Shown here piece after piece: positions 11,775 through 23,130 of a DNA stretch of 64,000 nucleotides. Location of the stretch: NCBI GenBank assembly GCA_034509755.1, contig CM067559.1, forward strand, positions 41,579,032 through 41,643,031, written 5' to 3'. The notes beneath the pieces were generated by a model that saw only the letters and a list, made by a program, of their open reading frames with translations, was not told the DNA's origin and made no database searches. The stretch is from Anisodus tanguticus (Eukaryota; Streptophyta; Magnoliopsida; Solanales; Solanaceae). The position numbers and the translations under genes were made by a program. Within the stretch, counting starts at the first letter, position 1, and every line of letters begins with the position of its first letter.

Positions 11775-13869
11775 ATGCGCCTAAGGTCTGGTAAGAAAAT
11801 GAACCCAGAGTCCAGTCCACATCCTAAACAGAATCCTCCCAAAAGAAACAACGAGCCACCATTTTCTTTGGGTAAGCCTACATCGGTTGATACCCCTCCA
11901 CTTCCTCCGTCAACCCAAGCTGTGGGTGAACTTAGTCAACCTGAAGGTCCAACTGTTATGACTACGTCTTTCATTAGACAACAGATTGACTTAGACATCC
12001 ACGACATTGTGTACCAGGTTTCCAAACAATTGGCTGACATTGTCAAGCCAATAGTGCATAATGAGGTTCAGTAGGCGAAAGAATTGGAAGCCAATCGACT
12101 GCATCCAGGAGAAGGTTCGGCTAGTTCTTCCATCCCTCTGACAAGTGGCGTTGTGCAACATGCAACTGTGACTTCAGGTGTTGTTCCTCAGCCGAATGTG
12201 TATCAGTCAGTACCTACTCAGGTATAACCGATAGCACACCTAGGAGCACAAGCCCAGTCACTTGGTAACCAGTCTACTGTATGGTTGCCACTAAACGATG
12301 GGGGAAAACTGTGCCACTCGACCAAGCGAATCTGCAGTATGGATAGATCAACATGGCTCAAAGACCAGTTCAGGCATCCGGACACCTTGGTTTGCCGCCC
12401 GTTATGCCGTACGTTTATGCAAACGACCCTACGGTACAAGCGACCAATGTTGGCCAGTCGAATTGGCAGCCGGTGGCCCCTGGCTATGACCATGCTAGGC
12501 TATCTGGTGACGCTGTCTACAATGGGATACTATTCTAGCAGTCACAGTCGGTACCCAATCCATACCATCCAGGAAGCGCAAACTTTCTAAGAACGGATGA
12601 TGTCCGAGGAGAGCAGATATGGAACACTATTCCACCTCATTCTCAAGTTATGTCGGCTGTTCCAGGAGCTCAGGTTGCAGGCTTTGGTGGCTATGCCCAA
12701 CAACAGCATGGGGATATACCCACCTGTTGTTAATGGCCAGCAGAATATCTACAACTTTCAAAACCTATTCAATAAGGGGCAGAATGGAGGCCTCCAGTTC
12801 AGAAATCCTACCAGCTAGTTCTAGTTGAGAATCGGCAGGGGACGTCACAACTGATGAACCCTGAAACCATTGCGAATATCGTGAGTAGGTACTTTGACAT
12901 TCAACTAGAACCCTTGGACAAGCCTGTCTACAGGAAGCCCTACCTCGATTGGATAGATCGGGTAGCACCATTGCCAAGAGGCTTCAAAACGTCTGATTTC
13001 GCCACTTTCTCAGGTGATGACGACAAATCTACCATTGAGCACATCGGAAGATTTACCGCCTAATGTGACAAGTTGGCCAGAACGAGTATCACAAGCTGCA
13101 GTTATTCCCCGTTTCTCTAACCGGAACGACATTTGCTTGGTACTCATCATTGGCCCCCGACTCCGTGCAGAGTTAGGCTGACATGGGGCGTTGTTTCCAT
13201 GATAGATTTTATTGGCCCCAACCTTAAGTCACTGTAATTGACTTGATGAATCTCAAGCAACAGGTCGATGAGTCGGCTACGGATTACATCGAGAGATTCA
13301 GAAGGAAGGTTGGGAAATGCACTATATACTTCCCTGAATCAGAATGTGCCCACATGATAATCAATAACATGCATCCTCAGCTAAAGGAGAAACTAGTGGG
13401 ACAATCCTACTCTGACTTAAGCCAGTTAGACGAGAAGGCTATCCAAATAAATCAGTATATCCAGGAGAAGGAGAAAAGAAGAGCTAACTGAAATCGAGGT
13501 TCCCATTTGGTATCCATTATTAATGCAGATGAGTCTGACTCAGAGTAAGCCGATTACATAACAGACGCAATGGTAGCCGAGATCGTCAAGGGCAAGGTTT
13601 ACTCTTGCCTAGCCCAGAAAGCTACGAAGGGCAATGAGACGAGTTTGACTGATGACAGGGTCGGTTACTCGTTTGAGATTACAAAGATAGATCATATCTT
13701 TGATCATCTGGTTAAAGATAAACAGATTCGGCTACTTGATGGCCATAAGATTCTGTCTGCCGAAGAACTCAAGGATAAGAAGTACTGTAAGTGGCACAAT
13801 TCATATAGCCACGATACTTCTAATTATATGGTCTTCAAAAAGGCATCAAGGAGGGCAGGTTCAAGCTAG
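11775..13869 (+). pseudogene. Gypsy gag (capsid), broken
   Basis: Starts at an ATG giving MRLRSGKKMN, a basic N-terminus typical of Tat gag. Frame changes and stops occur before the capsid. 12854-13063 carries the capsid entry (FATFSGDDDKSTIEHIGRF). 13243-13491 matches the retrotransposon gag C-lobe (LKQQVDESATDYIERFRR ... EKLVGQ). 13570-13869 includes a CKWHNSYSHDTSNY segment, the degenerate nucleocapsid-like motif of this lineage. The first stop, TAG near 12071, follows a CAG codon. Not translatable as one protein. Confidence 0.8.
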
Positions 13870-13889
13870 CCGATAAAAGCATAGCTGAA

Positions 13890-15524
13890 ATGTCTGTTGA
13901 TACTGACCCCTTCCCCGCAATACCGATATCTATGGTATCCTTTGCCAAGCCAGATCAACCAAAGGACGTCAAGGGGAAACAGCCTATGAAAACCATATGG
14001 GTTCCAAAGAAGCCCACCGGTAAGGAGTGGGTCACCAGGACCTCTGTGTTTGATTGGCTAGGTAGCTCGCGTGACATCTATGAGGACATAGACAGGAAGC
14101 CAACTAGAAGCAATTTTCATGGCCGCCCTTATAAACCAGAGCACATGGCTCGGGAACCTCACAAACAGTACCCGGTATTCAAAAGGGACCCAGCAGACCT
14201 CAGGAGCAAGCTTGGGGGGCAAGCATGACATCAGTCGATGAGAAGCCGAGCGTGCCCCAGATAGGCGAAGAACCACTACCCATGTCTAAATAGAGGGTGA
14301 TTGAGTTCAACGTGAAGGAAGGCGTTTCTTCCTTGCGTATCACAGTGAGGGATGAAGGTCAACTGAGATCCCGGAGGATGATTAAGCCAACCGCCAATAT
14401 AGAGGAAGAAAAGTGGTTCGTCAATTAGGATGCAGTGTGCCAAAGCCTTGCTCAAGATGAAGCTAATGTTGCACATGATATCCAGGGCTGAGGCAGCCGA
14501 TAAACAGGAAATTCCTGAATCTGCCGTAGCTGAGGCTATCGAGCGGGCATTCGGCTCAACCTCTTCAGAGATAGTGTTGCATGAAGGCAATGTTTTGGAC
14601 CAACCAGAATTGAATATACAACCTGTTGACAACCCGACAGAGAAGGAATCCCTAGCCGAGACGGTTCCATAGGTCGCACAAAGGATCCAAGCATTAGAGC
14701 CCCAGCCGGTTCCTATATGCCTCAAGGAGATGGAAGATATTAACTTCTCGTCAGCCAAATTAGACGAGGTAAGAGACTCCATCCTTGATTTATTTAAGCA
14801 AGATTCAGTCGATGAGATTTGGGCAGCCGTTGAAATTATCAGCCTGCTCACATACGAGTTCTGGGTCGGAGGCTCTAAGCTAGACATCCTAGAAGGCGAT
14901 GTGTGTGTGGAAGACACTAAATGGGCTACATTAGCCGATTCCACGGCTAGGGACACTTTGAGCATTGTATTTGGTGCACCTACGGAGGAGATAATTAAAC
15001 ACCTCAAACCCCTTTATGTTAAGGCTTATATTAACGACAAAGCTTTTAGCCGAGTGTTCGTCGACAATGGGGCTGTGTTGAATGTGATGCCGCTGCTTAC
15101 TTTGAAAAGCCTCAACAAAATCAGGGAGGATCTCATCCCAACTAACATGAAAATGGCTAGCTTTATGGGAGAAGCCTCTGAAGCTTTGGGGATCTTAGTA
15201 GCAGAAATCACCGTAGGTCCTAAGACGGTCTGATCTGCCTTCTTTGTGATAGACAGCAAGCCATTCTACGCCATCCTATTAGGCAGAGACTGGATTCACA
15301 CCAGCCAATTTCTTCCTTACACCATGCATCAAAAGCACATTTTCTGGGAAGGAGACAAGATAGAAATCGTCCCAGCCGATGATAACCCATTTCAAGCAGG
15401 GGTGAAAAACTTGGAGGTTGTCTTATATTCACCCTATGTGGCTCTCATAGATGTTGCGGAGCAGTACGAAGAAGGATCTTGGGAATACTGCAATCTTACT
15501 TCACAAGGTTTTAAAATAAAATAA
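13890..15524 (+). pseudogene. Gypsy linker and aspartic protease, broken
   Basis: After gag, several short frames (13890-14228, 14430-14672, 14730-15233, 15246-15524) encode a charged linker and then the retropepsin. The protease core reads FVDNGAVLNVMPLL (from about 15055), with the catalytic Asp in D-N-G-A. FYAILLGRDWIH (from about 15261) is the protease C-terminal flap region. A TGA near 15232 separates the two halves. The reverse-strand 243-codon frame at 14276-15007 is its antisense shadow. Confidence 0.75.
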
Positions 15525-15589
15525 TTAGCCGGACCACAAGCTTACCTTGGAAGAGTTAAATGATTGAGGAGACCCAAATCATACGTGAT

Positions 15590-17010
15590 CTATGGCATCG
15601 ACTGACTACTTTAAATTTTGAAGTAAGGATAGCCGAGGTATCACAGGTAGAGGACTACAACAGAGAACCAACACTGGCGATCAATGATAAACAAATATTA
15701 GTGGTTCGCTAAAGGAGGAGGATAAACAAAGCATAACGACTCTTCTACTGCAGTATAAGGACTGCTTCGCGTGGGATTATTATGAGATGCCTGGGCTGGC
15801 ATGTACTTTGGTAGAGCACATATTTCCAATTAAGGAGGGTTTCACACCTCATAAATAGCTATCCAGAAGATATCACCCTCAGTTGATACCTCAAATTAAA
15901 TCCAAGATTGAACGATTGCTGAAGGCCGGGTTCATCAGAACGCTAGGTGTGTGGAATAGTTGGCAAACATTGTGCCAATCAAGAAGAAGAATGGCAAGGT
16001 TCAGGTATGTATTGATTACAAGAACCTAAATCTAGCCACTTCCAAAGATGAATACGTCATGTCTATAGCCGATATACTAGTCGATTCGGCGGCCGCTAAC
16101 GGGGTACTGACATTCATGAATGGATATTCCGGATATAATCAGATAGCAATAGCCGAGGATGATATTCACAAGACCGCCTTTAAGTGTCCAGGAGACTTGG
16201 GCATTTATGAGTGGGTAGTTATACCGTTCGGTCTGAAAAATGCTGGGGCTACTTATCAAAGGGCAATGAACACCATCTTTCATGATCTAATCGGCAAGAC
16301 CGTGGAGGTCTACATTGATGATGTGGTGGTGAGGTCTAAGGACTTCAAAGATCATTTAGCCGTTCTTGAACAAACACTAAAAAGAATGAGGATTCATAAT
16401 CTTAAAATGAATCTAGCCAAGTGCATGTTCGGAGTATCGGGTGGCAACTTCCTTGGCTTCTTGGTACATAAGAAAGGTATTGAGATAGATCAGAATAAAG
16501 CCCGGGCAGTATTGGAGTTGGCACCACCCAGAACAAAGAAGGAATTACAAAGCCTGCTAGGGAGTTCATATCTAATTCAGCTGGCAAAATGAAGGCTTTC
16601 TCACCTTTACTTAGGCTTAAAGGGTTAGAAGAGCTAGTACGGGGCCCGGAACAGCAAGAGGCATTTGACCAAATTAAAAAGGCCCTAGCAACTCCTCCCG
16701 TGCTGGTACCTTCCATGCCAGGGAAGCCGTTGAGATTGTACATCTCGGTTGCAGATATGTCTATCGGCTGACTGTTAGCACATGATGTCGATGATGGAAC
16801 CGAAAGGGCAGTTTACTATCTTAACCGAATGCTCAATAAAGCTGAAACTAGATATACTCATATAGAGAAGCTTTGTTTGTCCTATTCTATACTTGTACAA
16901 AACTTGAACATTATTTAATGCCACACGTGGTTCACATTTTGTGCAAGATTGACATCGTCCGGTACTTATTGAGTAGACCTGTTTTGCAAGGATGACTAAT
17001 GAAATAGGCA
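15590..17010 (+). pseudogene. Gypsy reverse transcriptase and first RNase H
   Basis: Reverse transcriptase of the Tat type. The pre-RT block (CFAWDYYEMPGL near 15770) and the LIPQIKSKIERLLKAGFI block precede the long frame at 15960-16592, which has VCIDYKNLN, PFGLKNAGATYQRAM and the catalytic YIDD in VYIDDVVV (near 16313). The classical RNase H begins around 16615 (EQQEAFDQIKKAL), and TAE/ETRYTHIEKLCL wording follows near 16850 in a shifted frame. TAG near 15856 and TGA near 16769 interrupt it. Confidence 0.85.
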
Positions 17011-17082
17011 ATCAAGCTCACTGTATTTTCTCCCGAGTATAGGCCACTCAGGGCTGTCAAAGGTTAGGCAGTAGCCGATTTC

Positions 17083-18590
17083 TTGGCAGACCACCCGTGT
17101 GTAGGTATGGAGGACCCATGCGCCCCCTCTACTGCATTTATGAACGTCATCCCTTGGATGCTGACTTTTGATGGGTCAAGAACCCAGAAGGGAGTTAGAG
17201 TCGGGATAACGATAATCGATCCTAGAGATGAAACGTTGAGGTTCTCTTATCGATTAGATTCTGACTTGACAAATAACCAAGCTGAATACGATGCTCTCAT
17301 CATAGGACTCAAACTCCTAGTCTCTATGAAAGCAAAGTACATCAAGATTCGCGGAGACTCTCAGTTGGTTATCAAGCAGCTAGCCGGGGAATATGACTGC
17401 AAGGATCCAAATTTGTTGGCCCGTTATGAAACGGCTAGTAGGTTACTTTATAGGTTCGCATCATCTACATTAAGTCATGTTCCCAAGGGCATGAATATTG
17501 AGGCTAACGACTTAGCGCAAGAAACTTATGGCTTTAGAAAGTCTTTACTTACTTTAGAGTATGATGAACTGCCAGCCGAAGTTTTAACCATAGACCAGTC
17601 CGACTCATGGAAGCAGGTATTAATCGGTTACTTAAAAGATCCTTCCACGTGTAAGGACCTTAAGGTCAAGAGGAGAGCCTTGAAGTATGTGCTCATTGAT
17701 AATGATCTTTATAAAAGGAGCGTAAATGGGGTGCTACTCAAGTGCATTGATAAGGTAGAAGGCTTAAGAATCATGGGAGAAGTTCATGAAGAAATCTATG
17801 GATCGTACAGAGCCGGGCCAACAATGAAGTGGTTGATTTATCGCCATGACTATTATTGGCCTACCATCACAGACGATTGCTTTCAATATGCAAAAGGTTG
17901 TGAAGAGTGTCAGAGACATGGACCAATCCAACGGGTACCAGCCGAGTTGTTGCACCCGATCGTGAAGCCCTGGCCTTTCAGAGGATGGGCTATAGACCTC
18001 ATCAACAAGATTCACCCACAATCGGCTAAGGGGCATAATTTCATTATTGTGGCTACCGATTACTTCACTAAATGGGTAGAGGCACAACCGATGAAAAGAG
18101 TTCATTAGACAAATGTCATTCAGTTTATCCAACACCAGATCATATATAGATATGGTATCCTTGAGACGATTACAATTGATCAAGGGACGATGTTCACTAG
18201 TTTTAAGGTGACAACCTTTGCTGAGAAATTTAGGATCAAAATGATCACATCCTCGCCTTATTACGTACAGGCAAATGGGCAAGCCGAGACAGCTAACAAG
18301 CTTATTGTGGACATAATCAGTAAAACGTGGAGGATAAATCGGCAGTATGGCATCTCACTCTGGATGAAGCTATTTGGGCAATCAGGAACTCTAAGTCTAC
18401 ATCTACTGGGACATCACCTTATCGGCTCACCTATGGCCAAGATGCAGTGTTGCTCTTGGAGATTAATGTTAAGTCATTACGAGTGGCCAAGCAGAATTCT
18501 TTAAGCTTAGAAGAATATCAGCAGGCTATGCTAATGGAGTTCGATCAGCTAGATGAAGATCGACGATGACCCTAGAAAGAATTGAAGCCG
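17083..18590 (+). pseudogene. Gypsy second RNase H and integrase
   Basis: 17083-18108 is open for 341 codons. First comes an archaeal-type RNase H (LTFDGSRTQKG, NNQAEYDALIIGL, IRGDSQLVIKQL), the extra domain diagnostic of the Tat lineage. The integrase zinc finger follows, with RHDYYWPTITDDC then CEECQRHG. The first catalytic Asp is in WAIDLINKI. TAG at 18106-18108 truncates it. The core resumes in other frames: TIDQGTMFTS holds the second Asp (near 18178), ANGQAETANK the Glu (near 18277), and 18327-18569 continues toward the C-terminus. Confidence 0.88.
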
Positions 18591-18837
18591 GCAAATAAAA
18601 AATGGCCAAAACATACAACTAACATGTTAAGCTTAAGAGGTTCGCTGAAGGAGACCTGGTTTGGAAAACCGTGTTGCCACTTGGAATGAAAGATCGTAAA
18701 TTCGGCAAATGGTCGCTAAACTGGGAAGGACCCTTCGTCGTAAGCTAACGGATTGCTGGAAACGCATATCAACTGATAGACATGCATGATGAAGAGCTTG
18801 ACAGAAATGTAAACGACAAATACTTAAAGAGATATTA

Positions 18838-19040
18838 CCCCTCGATTTATGGTATGCAAAAGTAAACAATAGCCACAGACCGACTGCCTAGTCATAAAAA
18901 ACAAACCCTTCGATTTAGGGTCAAGAAATGGCCTGGTCACAGTCACATGAAAAGGACTTCCCTTCGATTTGGGGAGACAAGAGTAAACAACAGCTATATA
19001 CTGACTGCTTAGTCACAGAAATAGACCCTTCGATTTGGGG
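18838..19040 (+). repeat. Tandem repeat after integrase
   Basis: Four copies of CCCTTCGATTT(A/G)GGG-like units start near 18838, 18906, 18960 and 19026, spaced 54-68 bp. Between them, related GTAAACAA(T/C)AGC...CTGACTGC(C/T)TAGTCA blocks also repeat. Tandem repeats are a known feature of the hypervariable 3' regions of Tat-lineage elements and can seed satellites. Confidence 0.75.
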
Positions 19041-19223
19041 TCGATAAAGCTAGGGTGCCGATTTGGTTAGCATTCCACCAGCTAGAGGTTGCAATATATC
19101 ACCAGTAACAGAAGTCTCAGGATTAGCCGAGTCCACGACTGCTTGGGCATCTTGGGTACCCGCAATCTCTATTTTTCTCTCAGCTGCAACATCAGCTACT
19201 ACATCAGCCGCTCCCGCTCCTAC

Positions 19224-19784
19224 TTAGACATCCCTTTCAGCACCCAGCAAAGGCTCAACCACCACAGTTGATGGGGACTCGGTAAAAGCCTGAGTATCGA
19301 CCGATACCTCTTGAACAACAGAAGCATCGATGGCTTCGGATTGCAAGTCCATAAGGGTATTGGCTGACAACCCAGCAACAAGATCAACTGGCAAGAAAGT
19401 GGTGATTATCGACATTGCTTGAACTAGATGACTTTTCCATGCAGTCCATTCATTCTCTAGTTTGGCCAGCCGTTCGCTACCCGCTTTCTGATCCAGTTCC
19501 CAAACCACATGCTGGTTACCGAGTTCCCGGATTTTGTTATCCAATTGAAGGCTCTGCCGAAACAAAGAAAAACGGGAGGAGTCGTGGGCACTAATAGCCG
19601 AGTCTAAGGCGCCCATGGCCGGAGTAATAGCCCCTATATCCACCTGGATCCGCTCCAACTCAACTCGCAGTTTGGAAAACTGCTCCTGCAAGTCATTTCT
19701 CTGGCTAACATTTTGTTGCCTTTCTGCATTCACCTCATTGAAAGAAGACTGAATGTGGTTCTTCTCTTGCCGAAGAGACCCCAA
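19224..19784 (-). CDS. Antisense ORF of Tat/Retand element (coiled-coil protein)
   Basis: An uninterrupted 186-codon frame on the strand opposite to gag-pol, downstream of integrase. It starts MGSLRQEKNHIQ and has heptad-like Glu/Gln/Leu-rich stretches at roughly residues 5-65 and 85-120, then a more hydrophobic C-terminal part. There is no signal peptide or transmembrane segment. Retand-type Tat elements often carry such an additional antisense ORF of unknown function near the 3' LTR, and position and orientation fit. It stays open although gag-pol has many stops. Whether it is still expressed, or N-terminally truncated, cannot be told; upstream codons near 19790 look continuous (HLG...). 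Confidence 0.65.
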   Translation of the reverse strand: MGSLRQEKNHIQSSFNEVNAERQQNVSQRNDLQEQFSKLRVELERIQVDIGAITPAMGALDSAISAHDSSRFSLFRQSLQLDNKIRELGNQHVVWELDQKAGSERLAKLENEWTAWKSHLVQAMSIITTFLPVDLVAGLSANTLMDLQSEAIDASVVQEVSVDTQAFTESPSTVVVEPLLGAERDV

Positions 19785-19879
19785 GTGTTACAGAGCAACG
19801 ACAAACTCATCATGGCTATCTTTGGCCATTCTATGTAAAGCAAATAAATCATTCAGAGCCAAAGACATGTCATTGTAAG

Positions 19880-20920
19880 TGGTTGCCAGAACTGGGGAAT
19901 ATTAATAACTAATAAGGCATAATGAAAATGATCATCATCTAAAAATACTAAGTCATGCTATAATAAGTACGACTAATAAGTATTAATTACATTACAAAGG
20001 AAAAAATAAGTTATGTATATTTATTGTCTAAATTAACAATGCAAAACTAAAGAATAGATATCCAACATTATAGTTATTCCTAGTGTTAGCATTGAATACT
20101 TTTATTATAAGCATTTGGTTTTAGCTTGAACTTTATTTGAGTTGCTAATTTCTATGAGCTATAAAACTTATTGGAATATTCAAATTTCTAAGTCCAAACT
20201 TGAAATAATATGTTAAAAGACAAAAACTATGAAAAAAATATTAAATATTTACAAATTACATTATAAGTAAATCTTTTATGTATAAAATATATTAAAAATT
20301 TGTACACATGTAATGTCGGGTTGGTTTTATTCGGTTTGACTTCTTTAGCTAAAACCAAACCAATTATGGTCGAATTTTTTTTCCAATACCAAACCACTAG
20401 CCGAGTTTTTTTCTCGGTTTGATTCGGATTATCGGTTTGGTACGGTTTGTCAGTTTTCTTTGTACACATAGGATTAGGGGCGGATTTTGTTGTTTAGAGA
20501 CAGAAAGCCCATTGCTAACATAATTCTTTTAATAATCCCTCGTTAAATAAAATTAGCTACAGAGTTTGTTGTTTAGCAACAAAAGTTGTTTGTTGCTAAT
20601 TTCTATTTTTTTTGGTAGTTAATTAATTTTTTTTAATGCCACATTGTAGATGGTTAACTATGAACAATGTATATACATAGAAAATGAAACCATATGTTCT
20701 GAGACCAAATGAATTTTTTTTGCTACAGCTACAAAATCCACAGAAAAAAGAAATAATACTCCTCCAAGTCTATGAAAGAGTGCAAAGGTTATAAATCATT
20801 AGATAAGAAACTAAGGTCCACAATCAGTTTTGGGACATCAGATAAAATTGGAACGACTCTTATGCAATGATGATATGCACAAATTGAGAAATGTAAAAAG
20901 AAAAAACGTTGCACGATCGG
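19880..20920. other. Intergenic with CGGTTTGGT-rich repeat
   Basis: AT-rich. Between 20310 and 20465 it has repeated CGGTTTG and CCAAACC words on both strands, resembling the low-complexity ends of hAT-type non-autonomous transposons. No gene. Confidence 0.4.
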
Positions 20921-21045
20921 ATGTTGCTCGAACTCTTAAAAAATACTCCGGACTCTACCCTTGGACTGTTTGATCCTTCAAAAGCTCTACATTTTTATAG
21001 AATCCGGCACGGATATGACAATATTTTGGAGGGTCCGAGCAACCT
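20921..21045. mobile_element. Foldback MITE family F, copy 1
   Basis: About 125 bp. Starts ATGTTGCTCGAACTC and ends GGTCCGAGCAACCTA, which are inverted copies of each other. The middle has the inverted GATCCTTC/GAATCCGGCAC pair. Same family as copies near 27.0, 28.0 and 34.7 kb. Confidence 0.75.
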
Positions 21046-21332
21046 AGCTTAAAATCATGTCAACGTTTCAGTAAATTTTCAAACATTGAGAATATCTAAT
21101 ATTGCACTTTGATTCTAATGGCAGCAATGAGTTGATGATGTTCTTATGGTGTTGACTTGAAGGTTCTTATGTTTAACATGTTTGTACTTTAGGCTAATTG
21201 AAAAACAGGAAATTGTCCAGATTTGAAACTTTAACAAATTTTTAAGTGCTAACTGACCTTTATTTGGATTAGGATCTAGACAAAGCAATAGTAACTAGGA
21301 CTAATTAACATAAACTAAGGTTGTCCCTATGT

Positions 21333-21337
21333 AGAAT
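21333..21337. repeat. TSD of Copia copy 2, left
   Basis: AGAAT, repeated at 26446-26450 beyond the other LTR. Confidence 0.85.
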
Positions 21338-21650
21338 TGAAAGAATATAATCCCCTTATTATTTCATTAATGAAAGAGTATATATATATAAATTACAATT
21401 TCTATAATAGGAAAATCCTATTCCTATTCTACTCCTACAACCTTATTCTACTTGTACAATAATTATACAATTATGATAAGTGTACAATTCTAATTTAATT
21501 ACAACACAACCTTACCTAAACAAGACCCCTAAACTGTGATATACACGGTATGTATACACCGTGTATATCACGGCTGGAATCTACCGATTTGGACCATTTT
21601 ACCCATGATATACACAGTGTATATTCCGTGTATATCACGGGTATTTATCA
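21338..21650 (-). repeat. 3' LTR of Copia copy 2
   Basis: 313 bp, the same length as its partner 26133-26445. On the minus strand it starts TGATAAATACCCGTG and ends ATTCTTTCA. It carries a near-perfect 36-bp palindrome at 21536-21571 (GTGATATACACGG ... CCGTGTATATCAC) and a second, weaker one near 21606-21642. Confidence 0.93.
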
Positions 21651-22603
21651 CACCCCTACAGTCATAGCGGACGGTCTTCGTACGCTGAGATTGTCCCTAA
21701 AATCTTCAAACAGGACCGAGCGAAGACCCTTAGTAAAGATGTCTGCAATTTGATACCTGGAAGGGACATGACAGACACATATTTGTCCATGAGCCACCTT
21801 TTCGTGAACAAAGTGAATATCTATCTCGATGTGTTTAGTGCGCTGGTGTTGTACAAGATTACCAGAAAGGTAGATGGCACTCATATTATCACAATAAACC
21901 AAGGTATCTTTCTGAATAGGACAATGAAGCTCTAAAAGAAGATTACGTAACCAACATGATTCAGAGACCACATTGGCCACCCCTTGATGCTCGGCCTCTG
22001 CACTAGAGCGTGATAATGTAGACTGACGCTTCGTAGACCATGAGACCAAGTTATTGCCAAAAAACATACAATAGTCGGACGTGGAACATCTGGTATCCGG
22101 ACAACCACCTCAATCAACATCTATATACGAGACAAGTGTAGACGTCGATAAAGGATATAAATGTAATCCATAGTCAAGCGTTCCCTGGATGTATCGAATA
22201 ATGCGTTGAGCGCATTCATTTGCTTCAACCCTGGGATCATGCATAAACAAACACACATATATACATCATACATAATATCTAGTCTCGTAAAAGTAAGATA
22301 CTGAAGAGCCCTTGCAAGATAGCGGGTCGGATCCTCGTAAGGTGAGCCAACCGCAACACCCAACTTGGGTTTAGTATCAACGGGAGTGGAAGTAGACTTG
22401 CACGAGGACATGCCAGTGCGCTCAATAATCTCAGCTGCATACTTCTGTTGTGATAAGAACAACCCACATGCATGACGAGAAACAACAATCCCCAAAAAGT
22501 AACTCAAGGGCCCCAAGTCTTTCATAACAAACTCGTAACTGAGCATGGTCATGATCGACTTGCGAAAAATATTAGTAGAGGCAGTCACGATAATATCATC
22601 CAC
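21648..22603 (-). pseudogene. Copia copy 2 reverse transcriptase end and RNase H
   Basis: 22121-22603 begins at MDDIIVTAS (the YVDD box lies just upstream, with Val changed to Met) and continues through KDLGPLSYFLGIV and KLGVAVGSPYEDP. RNase H continues in 21932-22120 and 21648-22067 with the SRSSAEAEHQGVAN, YCDNMSAIYLSG and QIADIFTKGL blocks. An out-of-frame junction separates the halves. The terminal TGA (21648-21650) lies inside the LTR start. Confidence 0.88.
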
Positions 22604-23130
22604 ATATAATAGAATATAAGCAGGGAAGAACCATGACGATATATGAACAATGAATTATCAGACATGATGTGCGAAAACCTAATAGATGAAACATAGTCTG
22701 CAAATCTCTTATACCAAGCCCGTGGGGCCTGCTTAAGCCTATACAATGAACTTCTTCAATAAACAGACATGATGAGGATATTTGGAATCTTGAAAACCCA
22801 AGGGCTGATGCATATAAACGGTCTCCTTGAGATCACCATGTAAGAAAATATTTTTCACATCTAACTGATGAATGATCTATGCTTTGGAAGCCAGACTGAG
22901 AACAGTGCGAATGGTAGTCGGTTTGACCACCAGACTAAACGTCTCACCACAATCTACGCAAACCTGCTGAGTCTTACCATCACTCGCAAAAGAACCGTAA
23001 GAATTATCCGTATGAGTAAAAATCCACATAGACCGAATAATATTAACACCAGAAGGACGGGGTACCAACTCCTACGTCCTATTTGCAATAAGAGCATCAT
23101 ATTCGTCGATCATAGCCAATTTCCAATTCG
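22604..23130 (-). pseudogene. Copia copy 2 reverse transcriptase, N-terminal part
   Basis: Reversed reading shows the start of the RT domain: the ALNDPNWKLAM block, HTDNSYGSFA, CVDCGETFS and VVKPTTIRTVLSLA words, and QAPRAWY near 22725. At least two frame changes and a small deletion around the catalytic region disable it. Confidence 0.8.

Larger units (their letters stand above)
11033..19800 (+). mobile_element. Tat/Retand-like Gypsy retrotransposon, 3'-truncated
   Basis: Ty3/Gypsy element with 5' LTR, PBS, gag, protease, reverse transcriptase, a classical RNase H, a second RNase H, integrase, a tandem-repeat zone and an antisense ORF. This order, with the extra RNase H before integrase and a reverse-strand ORF after it, characterises the Tat lineage and particularly Retand-like elements. 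No 3' LTR resembling 11033-11697 is seen downstream. Numerous stops and frame changes show it is old and inactive. The right end at about 19800 is where recognisable content stops. Confidence 0.85.

Noticed and set aside
14276..15007. 243-codon reverse-strand frame as a gene
   Set aside because: It is the antisense of the Gypsy linker and protease region, where the forward strand shows recognisable domains.
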